Shown: piece by piece, positions 1 to 5,466 of the stretch
How positions within the stretch are numbered: position 1 is the first letter of the stretch
How the letters are laid out: each line of letters opens with the position of its first letter
Assembly (NCBI GenBank): GCA_027066355.1
Contig: JAMONW010000096.1
Span: 1-5,911 of the forward strand
DNA: 5,911 nt
DNA from: Campylobacteraceae bacterium
GTDB lineage: Bacteria; Campylobacterota; Campylobacteria; Campylobacterales; Sulfurovaceae
Direction: 5' to 3'
The notes under the pieces: generated by a model
What the model was told of the DNA's origin: nothing
Seen by the model: only the letters and a program-made list of their open reading frames with translations
Databases searched by the model: none
Made by a program: the position numbers and the translations under genes

Positions 1-868
1 TAAAGTAGATACTTCAACCCCTGTATATGTAGATGGTGGGCGCAAGGTAGAGTTTGTAAAGGGGCAAAATAATGAATATACCTTTGGGTATAACGATGCA
101 ATGGGGTGTCCAATGTTTTCTACATCTGTGGTTTTAGCCTTTAATGGGCCTCAAATTAAGCCAATTCTAAAAGATAATCAAGAGATAGGTTTTTCTATAA
201 CACAAGATTTTAGAAATCCAAAGTGGCCAATGGCTTGTAACTATAGGTATGAGAACAAATTTGAATTTTACAAAGATGGCTCTTTTAGGGTTGTGGGTAT
301 AAATTTAGGGAGAGGTTGCTCAAATAAAGCTATTTATCGCCCTGTAATGCGCCTTGATATAGCCTTAGATGGTAACAAAGAGCGTTTTGCAACTTATGAA
401 AATGGGGCTTGGAAAAATTGGAAAGTTGAAGGCAAATATCAAAGCACAAGTAGTGAAAAGATGTATAAAGATAAATATTTATACAAAATTGTAAGTGCCA
501 AAAATGGCAAAGATGGCTTTTACATTGAGCCAAATCGTGGGCAGTTTGATAAAAACAATAGAGGCGACCACGAGAGAGTTTTTGTAACAAAATTTAAAGA
601 GAGTGAGGGTGATGAAGATTTATTAACTCTTGGAAGTTGCTGTAAATTAAATGAAGATGGAGTTGAGCCATACATTAAAGATAAAGAGCCAATAGATAAA
701 GAAAATGATGTAATATGGTATGTGCCAAAGGTGCAAAATGATGATAGAGCTGGACATGAGTATTGCTGGGCAGATAGTGGAATTGATAAAGATGGAAACC
801 CAATTGTTAAGCTATACCCTTGCATTGTAGGACCAAAATTTATACCAATTAAGAGTGTGGAGAAGTAG
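1..868 (+). CDS. Copper amine oxidase-like protein, C-terminal half, apparently degenerate active site (5' end outside window)
   Basis: The reading frame is open from base 2, with 33 codons before the first ATG at 101, so the true start lies left of the window and about 288 residues are visible. I recognise the CAO catalytic domain from the order of its landmarks. N-Y-R-Y at 239-250 is followed by a 'F-x-F-x-x-DG-S-F-R-V' strand, as after the topaquinone motif. 'RPVMRLDIALDG' (338-373) matches the RLD-x-x-x-DG strand that follows the HxH copper ligands. 'NDVIWYVP' (704-727) and a following 'NDDR' match the DIVLWY...HxPR segment before the third ligand. In normal CAOs, topaquinone and copper oxidise primary amines to aldehydes, H2O2 and ammonia. 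Here the Asp/Glu of the Tyr motif is Arg, and the ligand positions read Ala, Tyr and Asn, so catalysis by the usual route is unlikely. The catalytic-base region and any signal peptide are off the window. Six Cys occur in the part from 101 on, suggesting an exported, disulfide-bearing protein. The next gene starts directly after the stop. The family call was made by eye; the CDS itself is secure. Confidence 0.75.
   Translation, partial: KVDTSTPVYVDGGRKVEFVKGQNNEYTFGYNDAMGCPMFSTSVVLAFNGPQIKPILKDNQEIGFSITQDFRNPKWPMACNYRYENKFEFYKDGSFRVVGINLGRGCSNKAIYRPVMRLDIALDGNKERFATYENGAWKNWKVEGKYQSTSSEKMYKDKYLYKIVSAKNGKDGFYIEPNRGQFDKNNRGDHERVFVTKFKESEGDEDLLTLGSCCKLNEDGVEPYIKDKEPIDKENDVIWYVPKVQNDDRAGHEYCWADSGIDKDGNPIVKLYPCIVGPKFIPIKSVEK
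859..862 (+). promoter_or_regulatory. Ribosome binding site of the propeller gene
   Basis: GGAG sits six bases before the ATG at 869, inside the last codons of the amine oxidase-like gene. It fixes the start and supports translational coupling of the pair. Confidence 0.7.
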
Positions 869-1795
869 ATGAAGAGATTTTTACCAATAGTGCTAGTAGT
901 TTTAATTTTAAGTGGAGCTGGATATTTTTTGCTTAAAGATGATAATAAAAAAGATAAAAATATTTTCAAAGAGAGCTTTAGTTTTGGGGAGTTTAACAAA
1001 AGAAAAAGTTGTTCAAGGTTGCCTATGTTTTTATATAAAGCTGGAATAAAGCGCCCTATGATTGATTTAAGTCAAAATAAATACAAAGGAATTGCTTTTT
1101 ATTTTGGTCAAAATTTTAGCAATGTTTTACATAAAAAAGAGTGGGAAAAGTATGATTATATGGGAACTTACTCTATAGATAATATGGGTAATATCTATCT
1201 TGCACCAAATCCATTTATTAGTATTAAAGCAACTACTTTTAATCTACAAAAAGCAATTTATAAAATGGATAGCCAAAATGGGAATTTGCAAAGATGGTTA
1301 GTTATTGATGAAATTGCACCAAATCAAAATAATCCATATGGAATTATCTCTTTGGTTTATGATTGTGATGATAATACTCTTTGGGCTAGTGCTATTGATA
1401 AGAGTAACTACAAAGGAAGCAGAGGCAGAATTTATCATATAAATCCAAAAACAAAAAAGATTTTGCAAAAGGTTGAGGGGTTTGATGCTTTAACACTAGC
1501 TATAATTCATACAAATAAGCATAAACTACTATTAGCAGGAAATGCTAGGGATAACTCTCTTTATGCATTTGTTTTTAAAAACTCCAAAATATCTAATGGT
1601 GCTAAAAAAGTATTAACCCTGCCAAATCCAAATTTGCATATAAGAAAAGTTAAAGTAATTGGGAAAAATAGTCTAAAAATAGAGGCTATTAAATTTAACT
1701 ACTCTCTTGTTGCAGAAACGACAAAAAAAGTAAGATTTGTATATATTGCAACATACAATCCTTCAACTAATAGTTGGAGTATTATAGAGAAGTAG
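869..1795 (+). CDS. Membrane-anchored, probably beta-propeller, protein of unknown function
   Basis: This encodes 308 residues. Residues 5-22 form one uncleaved-looking hydrophobic segment after a Lys/Arg start, followed by a Lys/Asp-rich linker (23-31). That predicts an inner-membrane anchor with a periplasmic domain of about 275 residues. The body has the feel of a beta-propeller: short strands with recurring 'x-G-x-I-Y-x-x-x-P/N' turns, such as 'DNMGNIYLAPNP' (104-115), 'DDNTLWASAID' (167-177), 'GRIYHINPKTKKIL' (186-199), 'NSLYAFVF' (229-236) and 'VYIATYNPSTNSW' (291-303). This resembles NHL/SMP-30-like propellers, but no family-defining residues are visible, so I name no enzyme activity. 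Cys 48 and Cys 166 are the only cysteines. The ATG follows the preceding TAG with no spacing, and GGAG at 859-862 is a good ribosome site. The protein is therefore probably co-translated with the amine oxidase-like protein and may be its membrane-bound partner; that link is inference from position only. Confidence 0.85.
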   Translation: MKRFLPIVLVVLILSGAGYFLLKDDNKKDKNIFKESFSFGEFNKRKSCSRLPMFLYKAGIKRPMIDLSQNKYKGIAFYFGQNFSNVLHKKEWEKYDYMGTYSIDNMGNIYLAPNPFISIKATTFNLQKAIYKMDSQNGNLQRWLVIDEIAPNQNNPYGIISLVYDCDDNTLWASAIDKSNYKGSRGRIYHINPKTKKILQKVEGFDALTLAIIHTNKHKLLLAGNARDNSLYAFVFKNSKISNGAKKVLTLPNPNLHIRKVKVIGKNSLKIEAIKFNYSLVAETTKKVRFVYIATYNPSTNSWSIIEK

Positions 1796-1877
1796 TAAAT
1801 ATTAACTACTTTAACACTTTTAATTAGTATTTTCTTTTTCTTACATATCAATAAAATTATTAATCTTTAACAATAAT

Positions 1878-1913
1878 TAATATATCCATTTTATGGGTAT
1901 ATATTACTTTTTT
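1878..1913 (+). terminator. Possible Rho-independent terminator of the amine oxidase-like/propeller operon
   Basis: Arms TAATATAT (1878-1885) and ATATATTA (1899-1906) pair perfectly. They are extended inward by CC/GG with a two-base bulge, around a loop of roughly seven bases. A run of six T (1908-1913) follows. The stem is nearly all A-U and lies 83 bases after the stop at 1795, so it would be a weak terminator. The element overlaps a repeated TATATCCAT motif and could instead be a protein-binding palindrome. Confidence 0.4.
1881..1897 (+). repeat. Imperfect direct repeat, copy 1 (TATATCCAT-3N-ATGGG)
   Basis: TATATCCAT (1881-1889) and ATGGG (1893-1897) recur at the same spacing at 1979-1995, 98 bases downstream. 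Fifteen of 17 positions are identical, and both copies are followed by a TATAT-rich stretch. Each copy is partly self-complementary (CCAT...ATGGG), as expected of an operator, but this may only reflect duplicated promoter DNA. Confidence 0.45.
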
Positions 1914-1978
1914 ACTCACTTGTTAATTTTTTGTTTACTTTTTCTATTAATGGTTTAGTTTTAAGAATAGAATTAATT

Positions 1979-1995
1979 TATATCCATATAATGGG
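1979..1995 (+). repeat. Imperfect direct repeat, copy 2, containing the lipoprotein gene's -10 box
   Basis: This is the second copy of the element at 1881-1897. It differs only at two of the three central bases, which convert TTT to ATA and so create a TATAAT box here. Copy 1 has no such box. Confidence 0.45.
1987..1992 (+). promoter_or_regulatory. Candidate sigma70 -10 box for the lipoprotein gene
   Basis: A perfect TATAAT lies 40 bases before the chosen ATG, giving an expected leader of about 33 bases. No TTGACA-like box lies 16-18 bases upstream. Instead the preceding region (about 1921-1962) has periodic T runs, the arrangement known to substitute for a -35 box in Campylobacter and relatives. 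Confidence 0.55.
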
Positions 1996-2020
1996 ACTAT
2001 ATTTTATTAAATATATAAAA

Positions 2021-2026
2021 AAAGGA
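2021..2026 (+). promoter_or_regulatory. Ribosome binding site that decides the lipoprotein start
   Basis: AAAGGA is followed by six bases and then ATG at 2033. The alternative in-frame ATGs at 1931 and 2000 would put this site inside the protein. Confidence 0.75.
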
Positions 2027-2032
2027 TTTATT

Positions 2033-2461
2033 ATGAAAAGAGTATTATATCTATTTGCTATACCTTTAATTTTTATTAGTTGCCAAATAAACAACAGTGA
2101 AGATAAAAATCTACAAGCTAGTAAAAGGGTTGTTAGTAAAGATTATATCTTAATTTTAAGTGGTGTTCCTAGTGGAATGTGTGAAACTTTACATTGTGAT
2201 TCAATTAAATGTGATGGAAGCAAGAGTTTGTTTCCCCAATCGTATAAGAGTATGAGTTATCAAGAGGTAAATCAAGAGGTTGATTGTAACTTTTTTGATA
2301 GAGCAAATAACTCTAAAAATTGTAAAACAGTTAATTTAGGTGAAGGCTCAAGTAGCTGTGCATATGGATTTAATTCAGAAAATTATAATGTAAAATTAGA
2401 TGAGTTAGACGATAGCACAATTGATACTAGCAAAGTATTGTGGCAAATTGAATCTAATTAA
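2033..2461 (+). CDS. Small Cys-patterned lipoprotein of unknown function
   Basis: This encodes 142 residues. The start at 2033 is chosen because a strong AAAGGA site precedes it and because it begins directly with a lipoprotein signal: M-K-R, a hydrophobic run (4-15) and 'F-I-S-C' with Cys 17 as the lipid-carrying residue. The -3 position is Phe rather than the usual Leu, which is tolerable. The next residues are Q-I-N-N. The mature domain of about 126 residues is hydrophilic and has six further Cys (50, 55, 60, 85, 97, 109) in the pattern C-x4-C-x4-C-x24-C-x11-C-x11-C. This suggests three disulfides in a periplasmic or surface protein, or possibly metal ligands. The first segment, 'DYILILSGVPSGMC' (37-50), looks like a buried strand and turn. 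I recognise no family. It stands alone with its own candidate promoter, in DNA more AT-rich than its neighbours, and converges on the murE operon. It may be a lineage-specific accessory gene. Confidence 0.85.
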   Translation: MKRVLYLFAIPLIFISCQINNSEDKNLQASKRVVSKDYILILSGVPSGMCETLHCDSIKCDGSKSLFPQSYKSMSYQEVNQEVDCNFFDRANNSKNCKTVNLGEGSSSCAYGFNSENYNVKLDELDDSTIDTSKVLWQIESN

Positions 2462-2473
2462 ATCTAATATTAA

Positions 2474-2496
2474 GTAGAGAGTAATAAACTCTCTAC
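2474..2496. terminator. Bidirectional hairpin between converging genes
   Basis: GTAGAGAGT (2474-2482) and ACTCTCTAC (2488-2496) form a perfect nine-base-pair stem with an AATAA loop. It lies 13 bases after the lipoprotein stop, and the TAG stop of the VanZ-like gene (2493-2495) is inside the stem. Neither side has a long U tract, though both flanks are A/T-rich. Position and symmetry favour a shared transcription terminator. Confidence 0.65.
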
Positions 2497-2786
2497 CTCT
2501 TAATCAATTTATAAACTACCACTCCTATTGCTATACCTACTAAATCAGCAACAATATCAAGTAATGAAAAGTCCCTAGTTGGAATAAAATATTGCACTAT
2601 TTCAATTTGAATGCCATATAACAGTAATAAAAAAGTTTTCTCTTTTGTAGTTAAATCTTTAAATGCAAAAGAGTGTTTTGCTTTATCCCAAATATTTGCT
2701 ACAAGTGCAATATGGCGTGATGTTGTGGCTAAAAACTCTATTGCAGCAAGTGTAATAAAAAAGGTAAATTTATATAGTATATCCAT
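2493..2786 (-). CDS. VanZ-like membrane protein, short form
   Basis: This encodes 97 residues. VanZ landmarks are present in order: 'DKAKHSFAF' (34-42, the DKxxHxxAF signature), 'YGIQIEIVQYFIPTRDFSLLDIVAD' split over 57-81 (the G-x-x-I-E-x-x-Q...P-x-R-x-x-S-x-x-D block), and a final G-rich helix (82-94). Hydrophobic segments are about 5-22, 51-68 and 75-94. VanZ-like proteins usually have four membrane helices, the second directly after the HxxAF motif. Here only about eight polar residues ('KDLTTKEK') separate the motif from the third helix, so one helix seems to be missing. VanZ itself gives low-level teicoplanin resistance by an unknown mechanism, and most chromosomal relatives have no assigned role. 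The ATG overlaps the end of murE by 17 bases with no clear ribosome site, implying translation coupled to murE. An envelope role fits that company but is inferred. Confidence 0.8.
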   Translation of the reverse strand: MDILYKFTFFITLAAIEFLATTSRHIALVANIWDKAKHSFAFKDLTTKEKTFLLLLYGIQIEIVQYFIPTRDFSLLDIVADLVGIAIGVVVYKLIKR

Positions 2787-4068
2787 TAGAAATTAGTGCG
2801 ACTCTTGCTACTTCTCTATCATCAAATGGAATTTTTTTGCCCTTTATATCCATATATGTTTCATCACCTTTACCAAGAATTAGCAATACTTCATCATTTT
2901 TTAACTCTGAAATTGCTCTATTTATCGCCTCTTTTCTATCTACAATTACCTCTACACCCTCTTTGCCTTTAAGTGGTGCTACAATATCGGCTATAATATC
3001 TTCTGGCTCTTCGCTTCTTGGGTTATCGCTTGTAATATATAGCTTTTTTGCATATCTTGCTGCTGCTAAGCCCATTTTTGGGCGTTTGTCTTTATCTCTA
3101 TCGCCTCCAGCACCAAAAACTACTGCTATATCTCTATCTTTCATACTCTCTAAAACTTTTAATATTCCATCTGGCGTGTGAGCAAAATCTACAATTACAG
3201 TTGGATTGTGTGAAATTACTTCCATTCTTCCACTCACCCCTCCAAAATTTATAACTTCATTGCAAATCTCTTCTAGGCTATTTTTTGTAAGAAGCTTCAC
3301 ACTAGCAACTGCAGCTGCTAAATTATATACATTAAATACTCCAACTAAGTTAGATTCAAAAGTTGCCATCTCTCCAAGATGATTAATTGCTGCTTTTATA
3401 CCACCACTTAAGCTAAATGCTTCTATCTTGAAGCTTGATGGTTCATCAAGCGAGTAGGTATATGCTTTTGTTTGATTAAAAACTATCTTTTTAGCTTCAT
3501 CTTTATTTATTAACTTTAATCCATCATCTAAGAAAAATTGACTCTTAACTTGGCGATACTCGGCTACGCTTTTGTGGTAATCTAAGTGATCTTGCGTAAC
3601 ATTTGTAAAAACTTTTAGTGCAAAATTAATATCTTGAATTCTATTTTGAGCAATTGCATGAGAGCTAACCTCCATCACAAAAAACTTAGCCCCACTATCT
3701 TTGCTTAATTTCATATTGTGTAGAGTTTGCAAAATTGATGGTGTTGTAAGGCTTTTATCTTCTACTCTTTTATCATTTAAAAAAAAGCCTCTTGTGCCTT
3801 GAAGTCCACAACCATAGCCCAAATCTGTAAGTAGTGAATAGATTATTGCAGCTGTAGTAGTTTTGCCATTTGTGCCTGTTATACCAATAACTTTTAAACT
3901 ATCTAAGCCCCACTTATCTATAAGCTCTTTTGGTGTTATTATATTTACATTACTACTTAAATTATCTAAATATTTACTATTTTGTGCTGTTTTTAAAAAG
4001 TAGGTATTTTCATTAACTTCTCGGGTATCTTCTGTAATATTTATACCCTCTTTTAGAGGATATATCAC
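2770..4068 (-). CDS. murE: UDP-N-acetylmuramoyl-L-alanyl-D-glutamate--meso-2,6-diaminopimelate ligase
   Basis: MurE is a cytoplasmic ATP-dependent ligase that adds meso-diaminopimelate to UDP-MurNAc-L-Ala-D-Glu in peptidoglycan synthesis. The 432 residues show the three Mur ligase domains: a short UDP-binding N-domain (about 1-58), the ATPase domain with P-loop 'GTNGKTT' (65-71), 'LTTP' (107-110), 'EVSSHA' (133-138), 'TNVTQDHLDYH' (155-165) and the expected carbamylated Lys at 175. Then come 'GRMEV' (280-284), 'DFAHTPD' (294-300) and a C-domain with 'FGAGGDRDKDKRP' (318-330). 'DNPRSEEP' (348-355) is the DNPR diaminopimelate motif and separates MurE from lysine-adding homologues. The usual GKGHE reads 'GKGDE' (399-403). 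The start is GTG, not ATG: it forms a GTGA overlap with the upstream TPR-like gene and has AAGGA five bases before it. The downstream VanZ-like gene overlaps its end by 17 bases. The length suits the compact MurE of Campylobacterota. Identity is near certain. Confidence 0.97.
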   Translation of the reverse strand: MIYPLKEGINITEDTREVNENTYFLKTAQNSKYLDNLSSNVNIITPKELIDKWGLDSLKVIGITGTNGKTTTAAIIYSLLTDLGYGCGLQGTRGFFLNDKRVEDKSLTTPSILQTLHNMKLSKDSGAKFFVMEVSSHAIAQNRIQDINFALKVFTNVTQDHLDYHKSVAEYRQVKSQFFLDDGLKLINKDEAKKIVFNQTKAYTYSLDEPSSFKIEAFSLSGGIKAAINHLGEMATFESNLVGVFNVYNLAAAVASVKLLTKNSLEEICNEVINFGGVSGRMEVISHNPTVIVDFAHTPDGILKVLESMKDRDIAVVFGAGGDRDKDKRPKMGLAAARYAKKLYITSDNPRSEEPEDIIADIVAPLKGKEGVEVIVDRKEAINRAISELKNDEVLLILGKGDETYMDIKGKKIPFDDREVARVALISNGYTI

Positions 4069-4631
4069 GCCATTCCTTTTGGTAAAAGAGAGTATAGTTT
4101 TAGTATCTCTTGATCATTTTGATACATTGGAGCGTGTTGCTCTAAGTAATTTAGGGCTACTGAGTAGTATCCATTATCAGCTAATCTTTTGATAAAATCT
4201 ATAAATTGAGATTTTTTAGAGATAATTACACGAGTAGAGAATATTGCATCTTCAAATGCCTCTTTAAAGTTCTCTTTATCTTCAATTATTTTTATAAAAT
4301 CTTCATAATCAATACCATCATTAAGAGCCATATTCTCATCTAATAGTGAATATATATCATCTTGCACTCTACCATCAATTAAAGAGTTTGTAAGGTGTTC
4401 TATTGTTTTTTTGGGGTCGCTTATAGACTCTTTTATTGTTTGAAAATAGTAGTATAAAACTTGCGCCTCTTCATCAAATGTAAAACCCAAATCACATAGT
4501 ATTGCACCCACATAGGCATCTAGGTTCTCTTTATTTTCACTTAAAGCAATTGAATAAAGCTTTAGAGCATTGATATAATCTTTTTCAATAAAAAGTCTTT
4601 CTGCTCTATCTAAAAGCTTGTTTATATTCAT
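4065..4631 (-). CDS. TPR-like conserved hypothetical protein, first gene of the murE operon
   Basis: This encodes 188 residues with no signal peptide or membrane segment, so it is probably cytoplasmic. Residues 2-35 form a clear TPR-like helix pair ('LLDRAERLFIEKDYINALKL' with the A...G/Y...A...Y spacing). Residues 141-183 form a second ('FIKRLADNGYYSVALNYLEQ'). The centre (50-140) is acidic and helical and matches nothing I know. TPRs serve as protein-protein scaffolds, so an adaptor role is plausible, but no partner is shown. The start is supported by AAAGGGG at 4637-4643, five bases before ATG. The TGA stop overlaps the murE GTG by four bases, so its translation is coupled to peptidoglycan synthesis. 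This suggests, but does not prove, a cell-envelope or division-related job. A TPR gene next to murE may be a lineage habit of this phylum; that could not be checked here. Confidence 0.88.
   Translation of the reverse strand: MNINKLLDRAERLFIEKDYINALKLYSIALSENKENLDAYVGAILCDLGFTFDEEAQVLYYYFQTIKESISDPKKTIEHLTNSLIDGRVQDDIYSLLDENMALNDGIDYEDFIKIIEDKENFKEAFEDAIFSTRVIISKKSQFIDFIKRLADNGYYSVALNYLEQHAPMYQNDQEILKLYSLLPKGMA
4074..4078 (-). promoter_or_regulatory. Ribosome binding site supporting the GTG start of murE
   Basis: On the minus strand AAGGA lies five bases before the GTG at 4068, within the last codons of the TPR-like gene. The ATG just upstream of the GTG is in the other gene's frame and stops at once, so GTG is the best start. 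Confidence 0.7.
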
Positions 4632-4683
4632 CTAAACCCCTTTCTAAAATTATTTGATTCTCTTATATTAATACCTTGATAGC

Positions 4684-4692
4684 ATTATATCA
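4684..4692 (-). promoter_or_regulatory. Extended -10 promoter proximal to the TPR-murE-vanZ operon
   Basis: On the minus strand the sequence reads TGATATAAT, a perfect TATAAT with the TGn extension. The predicted start is near 4677, giving a leader of about 45 bases. No good -35 box sits at 17 bases, which is usual for extended -10 promoters and for this phylum. Confidence 0.6.
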
Positions 4693-4712
4693 CAAGTTAA
4701 AATATTTAGTCT

Positions 4713-4741
4713 ATTATATATAAAAAAGAAATATTTATCAA
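4713..4741 (-). promoter_or_regulatory. Near-consensus sigma70 promoter, distal, for the TPR-murE-vanZ operon
   Basis: On the minus strand TTGATA (4736-4741, five of six bases of TTGACA) is separated by exactly 17 bases from TATAAT (4713-4718). The spacer contains a T6 run. The start would fall near 4706. This is unusually close to consensus for a Campylobacterota promoter. Confidence 0.65.
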
Positions 4742-4750
4742 GAGTCTTGA
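4738..4750. promoter_or_regulatory. Palindrome overlapping the distal -35 box, candidate operator
   Basis: TCAAGAGTCTTGA is a perfect 6-1-6 palindrome. Its left arm covers four bases of the distal -35 hexamer (4736-4741), the place where a dimeric repressor would block polymerase. The one-base centre makes it a poor RNA hairpin, so DNA binding is more likely than termination. A short palindrome in AT-rich DNA can also be chance. Confidence 0.35.
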
Positions 4751-4816
4751 GTGAATTTTTTAAATATTTTATAATATGAGAAAATTAGTGCCATTTAATG
4801 TTGTTTAACTTATACT

Positions 4817-4841
4817 AAAGTGGTCTAAAAAAGTCCACTTT
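4817..4841 (-). terminator. Weak hairpin over the stop of the pseudopilin gene
   Basis: AAAGTGG (4817-4823) and CCACTTT (4835-4841) form a seven-base-pair stem with an 11-base loop that contains the TAG stop. No T run follows on the minus strand, so it is at best a weak terminator or a 3'-end stabilising hairpin. Confidence 0.3.
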
Positions 4842-5466
4842 CTATGCCTGGTGGCTTTGTAGTATTAGCATCACTTTTAGGCTTATTTTGATTTTGATTT
4901 GAGTTACCCTTAAGATTGTTTGGTTTTTTGGGCTTTTTCTTCTTTTTGGGCTTTGGTTTTGGAGGTTGTTTTATCCCTTGTAACAAAAAGCTATATGGCT
5001 CTTTTTTAAGTTGCTGGGCATATACAAAAATCAAATCTTTATCTCTTACAACTTCAAACGCACTAACCCCCTCTAAAACTCTATCTACCTCAACACTATC
5101 TTCTAAACCTAAAGGTAATTTATAGTCATTTCCTTCAACTCTAATTAGTGTATCTTTATCTTTTAAAACCAGCCAACACACTTTAGCAACTCCAAGTTCA
5201 TATAAAGAGTGTGTTGTGCTATTTATACATAGAGTATCTCTCTCCCCTTTTTTTATAGTTAAATTGCCATCACTTTGTAGTAAATCATCATATAAAGCCA
5301 TTATTGCTCTATCGTGATCCATACTTTTATCTAAATTTTTTTTAATATTTATTACTGAGCGTCTTTGAGTATCTAAAACACTATATAAACCAATTAAGAC
5401 AATAGATAGCAGTATTGTAGATACTATTATCTCTATAAGTGTAAATGCAGGGCGTTTTTTACTCAT
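4825..5466 (-). CDS. Minor pseudopilin (type II secretion / type IV pilus-like) with Lys/Pro/Asn-rich tail
   Basis: This encodes 213 residues. The N-terminus is a class III prepilin signal: 'MSKKRPA^FTLIE', with cleavage expected between Ala 7 and Phe 8, Glu at mature position 5, and a hydrophobic helix to about residue 30. The -1 residue is Ala where Gly is usual; prepilin peptidases accept it. After the helix come a polar helix (33-65) and a short beta-type globular part (70-163) with two Cys (80, 97) that may form a disulfide. The size and layout fit a minor pseudopilin of the GspJ/GspI kind, which sits at the tip of the inner-membrane pseudopilus. I cannot say which one. Residues 166-207 are an unusual low-complexity tail, first Pro/Lys ('KPKPKKKKKPKK'), then Asn/Gln/Lys. 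The ATG overlaps the stop of the preceding ATPase gene by one base (TAATG), so both belong to one secretion operon. Confidence 0.85.
   Translation of the reverse strand: MSKKRPAFTLIEIIVSTILLSIVLIGLYSVLDTQRRSVINIKKNLDKSMDHDRAIMALYDDLLQSDGNLTIKKGERDTLCINSTTHSLYELGVAKVCWLVLKDKDTLIRVEGNDYKLPLGLEDSVEVDRVLEGVSAFEVVRDKDLIFVYAQQLKKEPYSFLLQGIKQPPKPKPKKKKKPKKPNNLKGNSNQNQNKPKSDANTTKPPGIESGLF

Larger units (their letters stand above)
1796..2032. other. AT-rich intergenic region before the lipoprotein gene
   Basis: No gene is supported in these 237 bases. They hold the possible terminator, the two TATATCCAT repeats and the candidate -10 box. The in-frame ATGs at 1931 and 2000 lack ribosome sites and would add an implausible, hydrophobic, low-complexity extension ahead of the lipoprotein signal. 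Confidence 0.7.

Noticed and set aside
101..103. ATG as start of the amine oxidase-like gene
   Set aside because: The frame is open and protein-like all the way to the left edge, and the CAO domain continues upstream, so this is an internal Met.
520..999. Minus-strand open frame opposite the amine oxidase-like gene
   Set aside because: It spans two well-supported plus-strand genes, has Ser/Leu-rich low-complexity composition and no domain features; it is an antisense shadow.
1931..2032. N-terminal extension of the lipoprotein to the ATG at 1931 or 2000
   Set aside because: It would place the promoter, ribosome site and signal peptide inside the protein; neither ATG has a ribosome site.
2837..3254. 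Plus-strand open frames opposite murE
   Set aside because: They are antisense to the conserved C-domain of murE, with Ser/Leu-rich shadow composition and no ribosome site.
4738..4750. Palindrome as a terminator for the secretion operon
   Set aside because: The one-base centre leaves only about four stem pairs once a loop forms, and it lies well downstream of the stop and on top of a promoter.
4916..5125. Plus-strand open frame with a Gly/Phe-rich start
   Set aside because: It is the complement of the Lys/Pro-coding tail of the pseudopilin and does not look like a protein.
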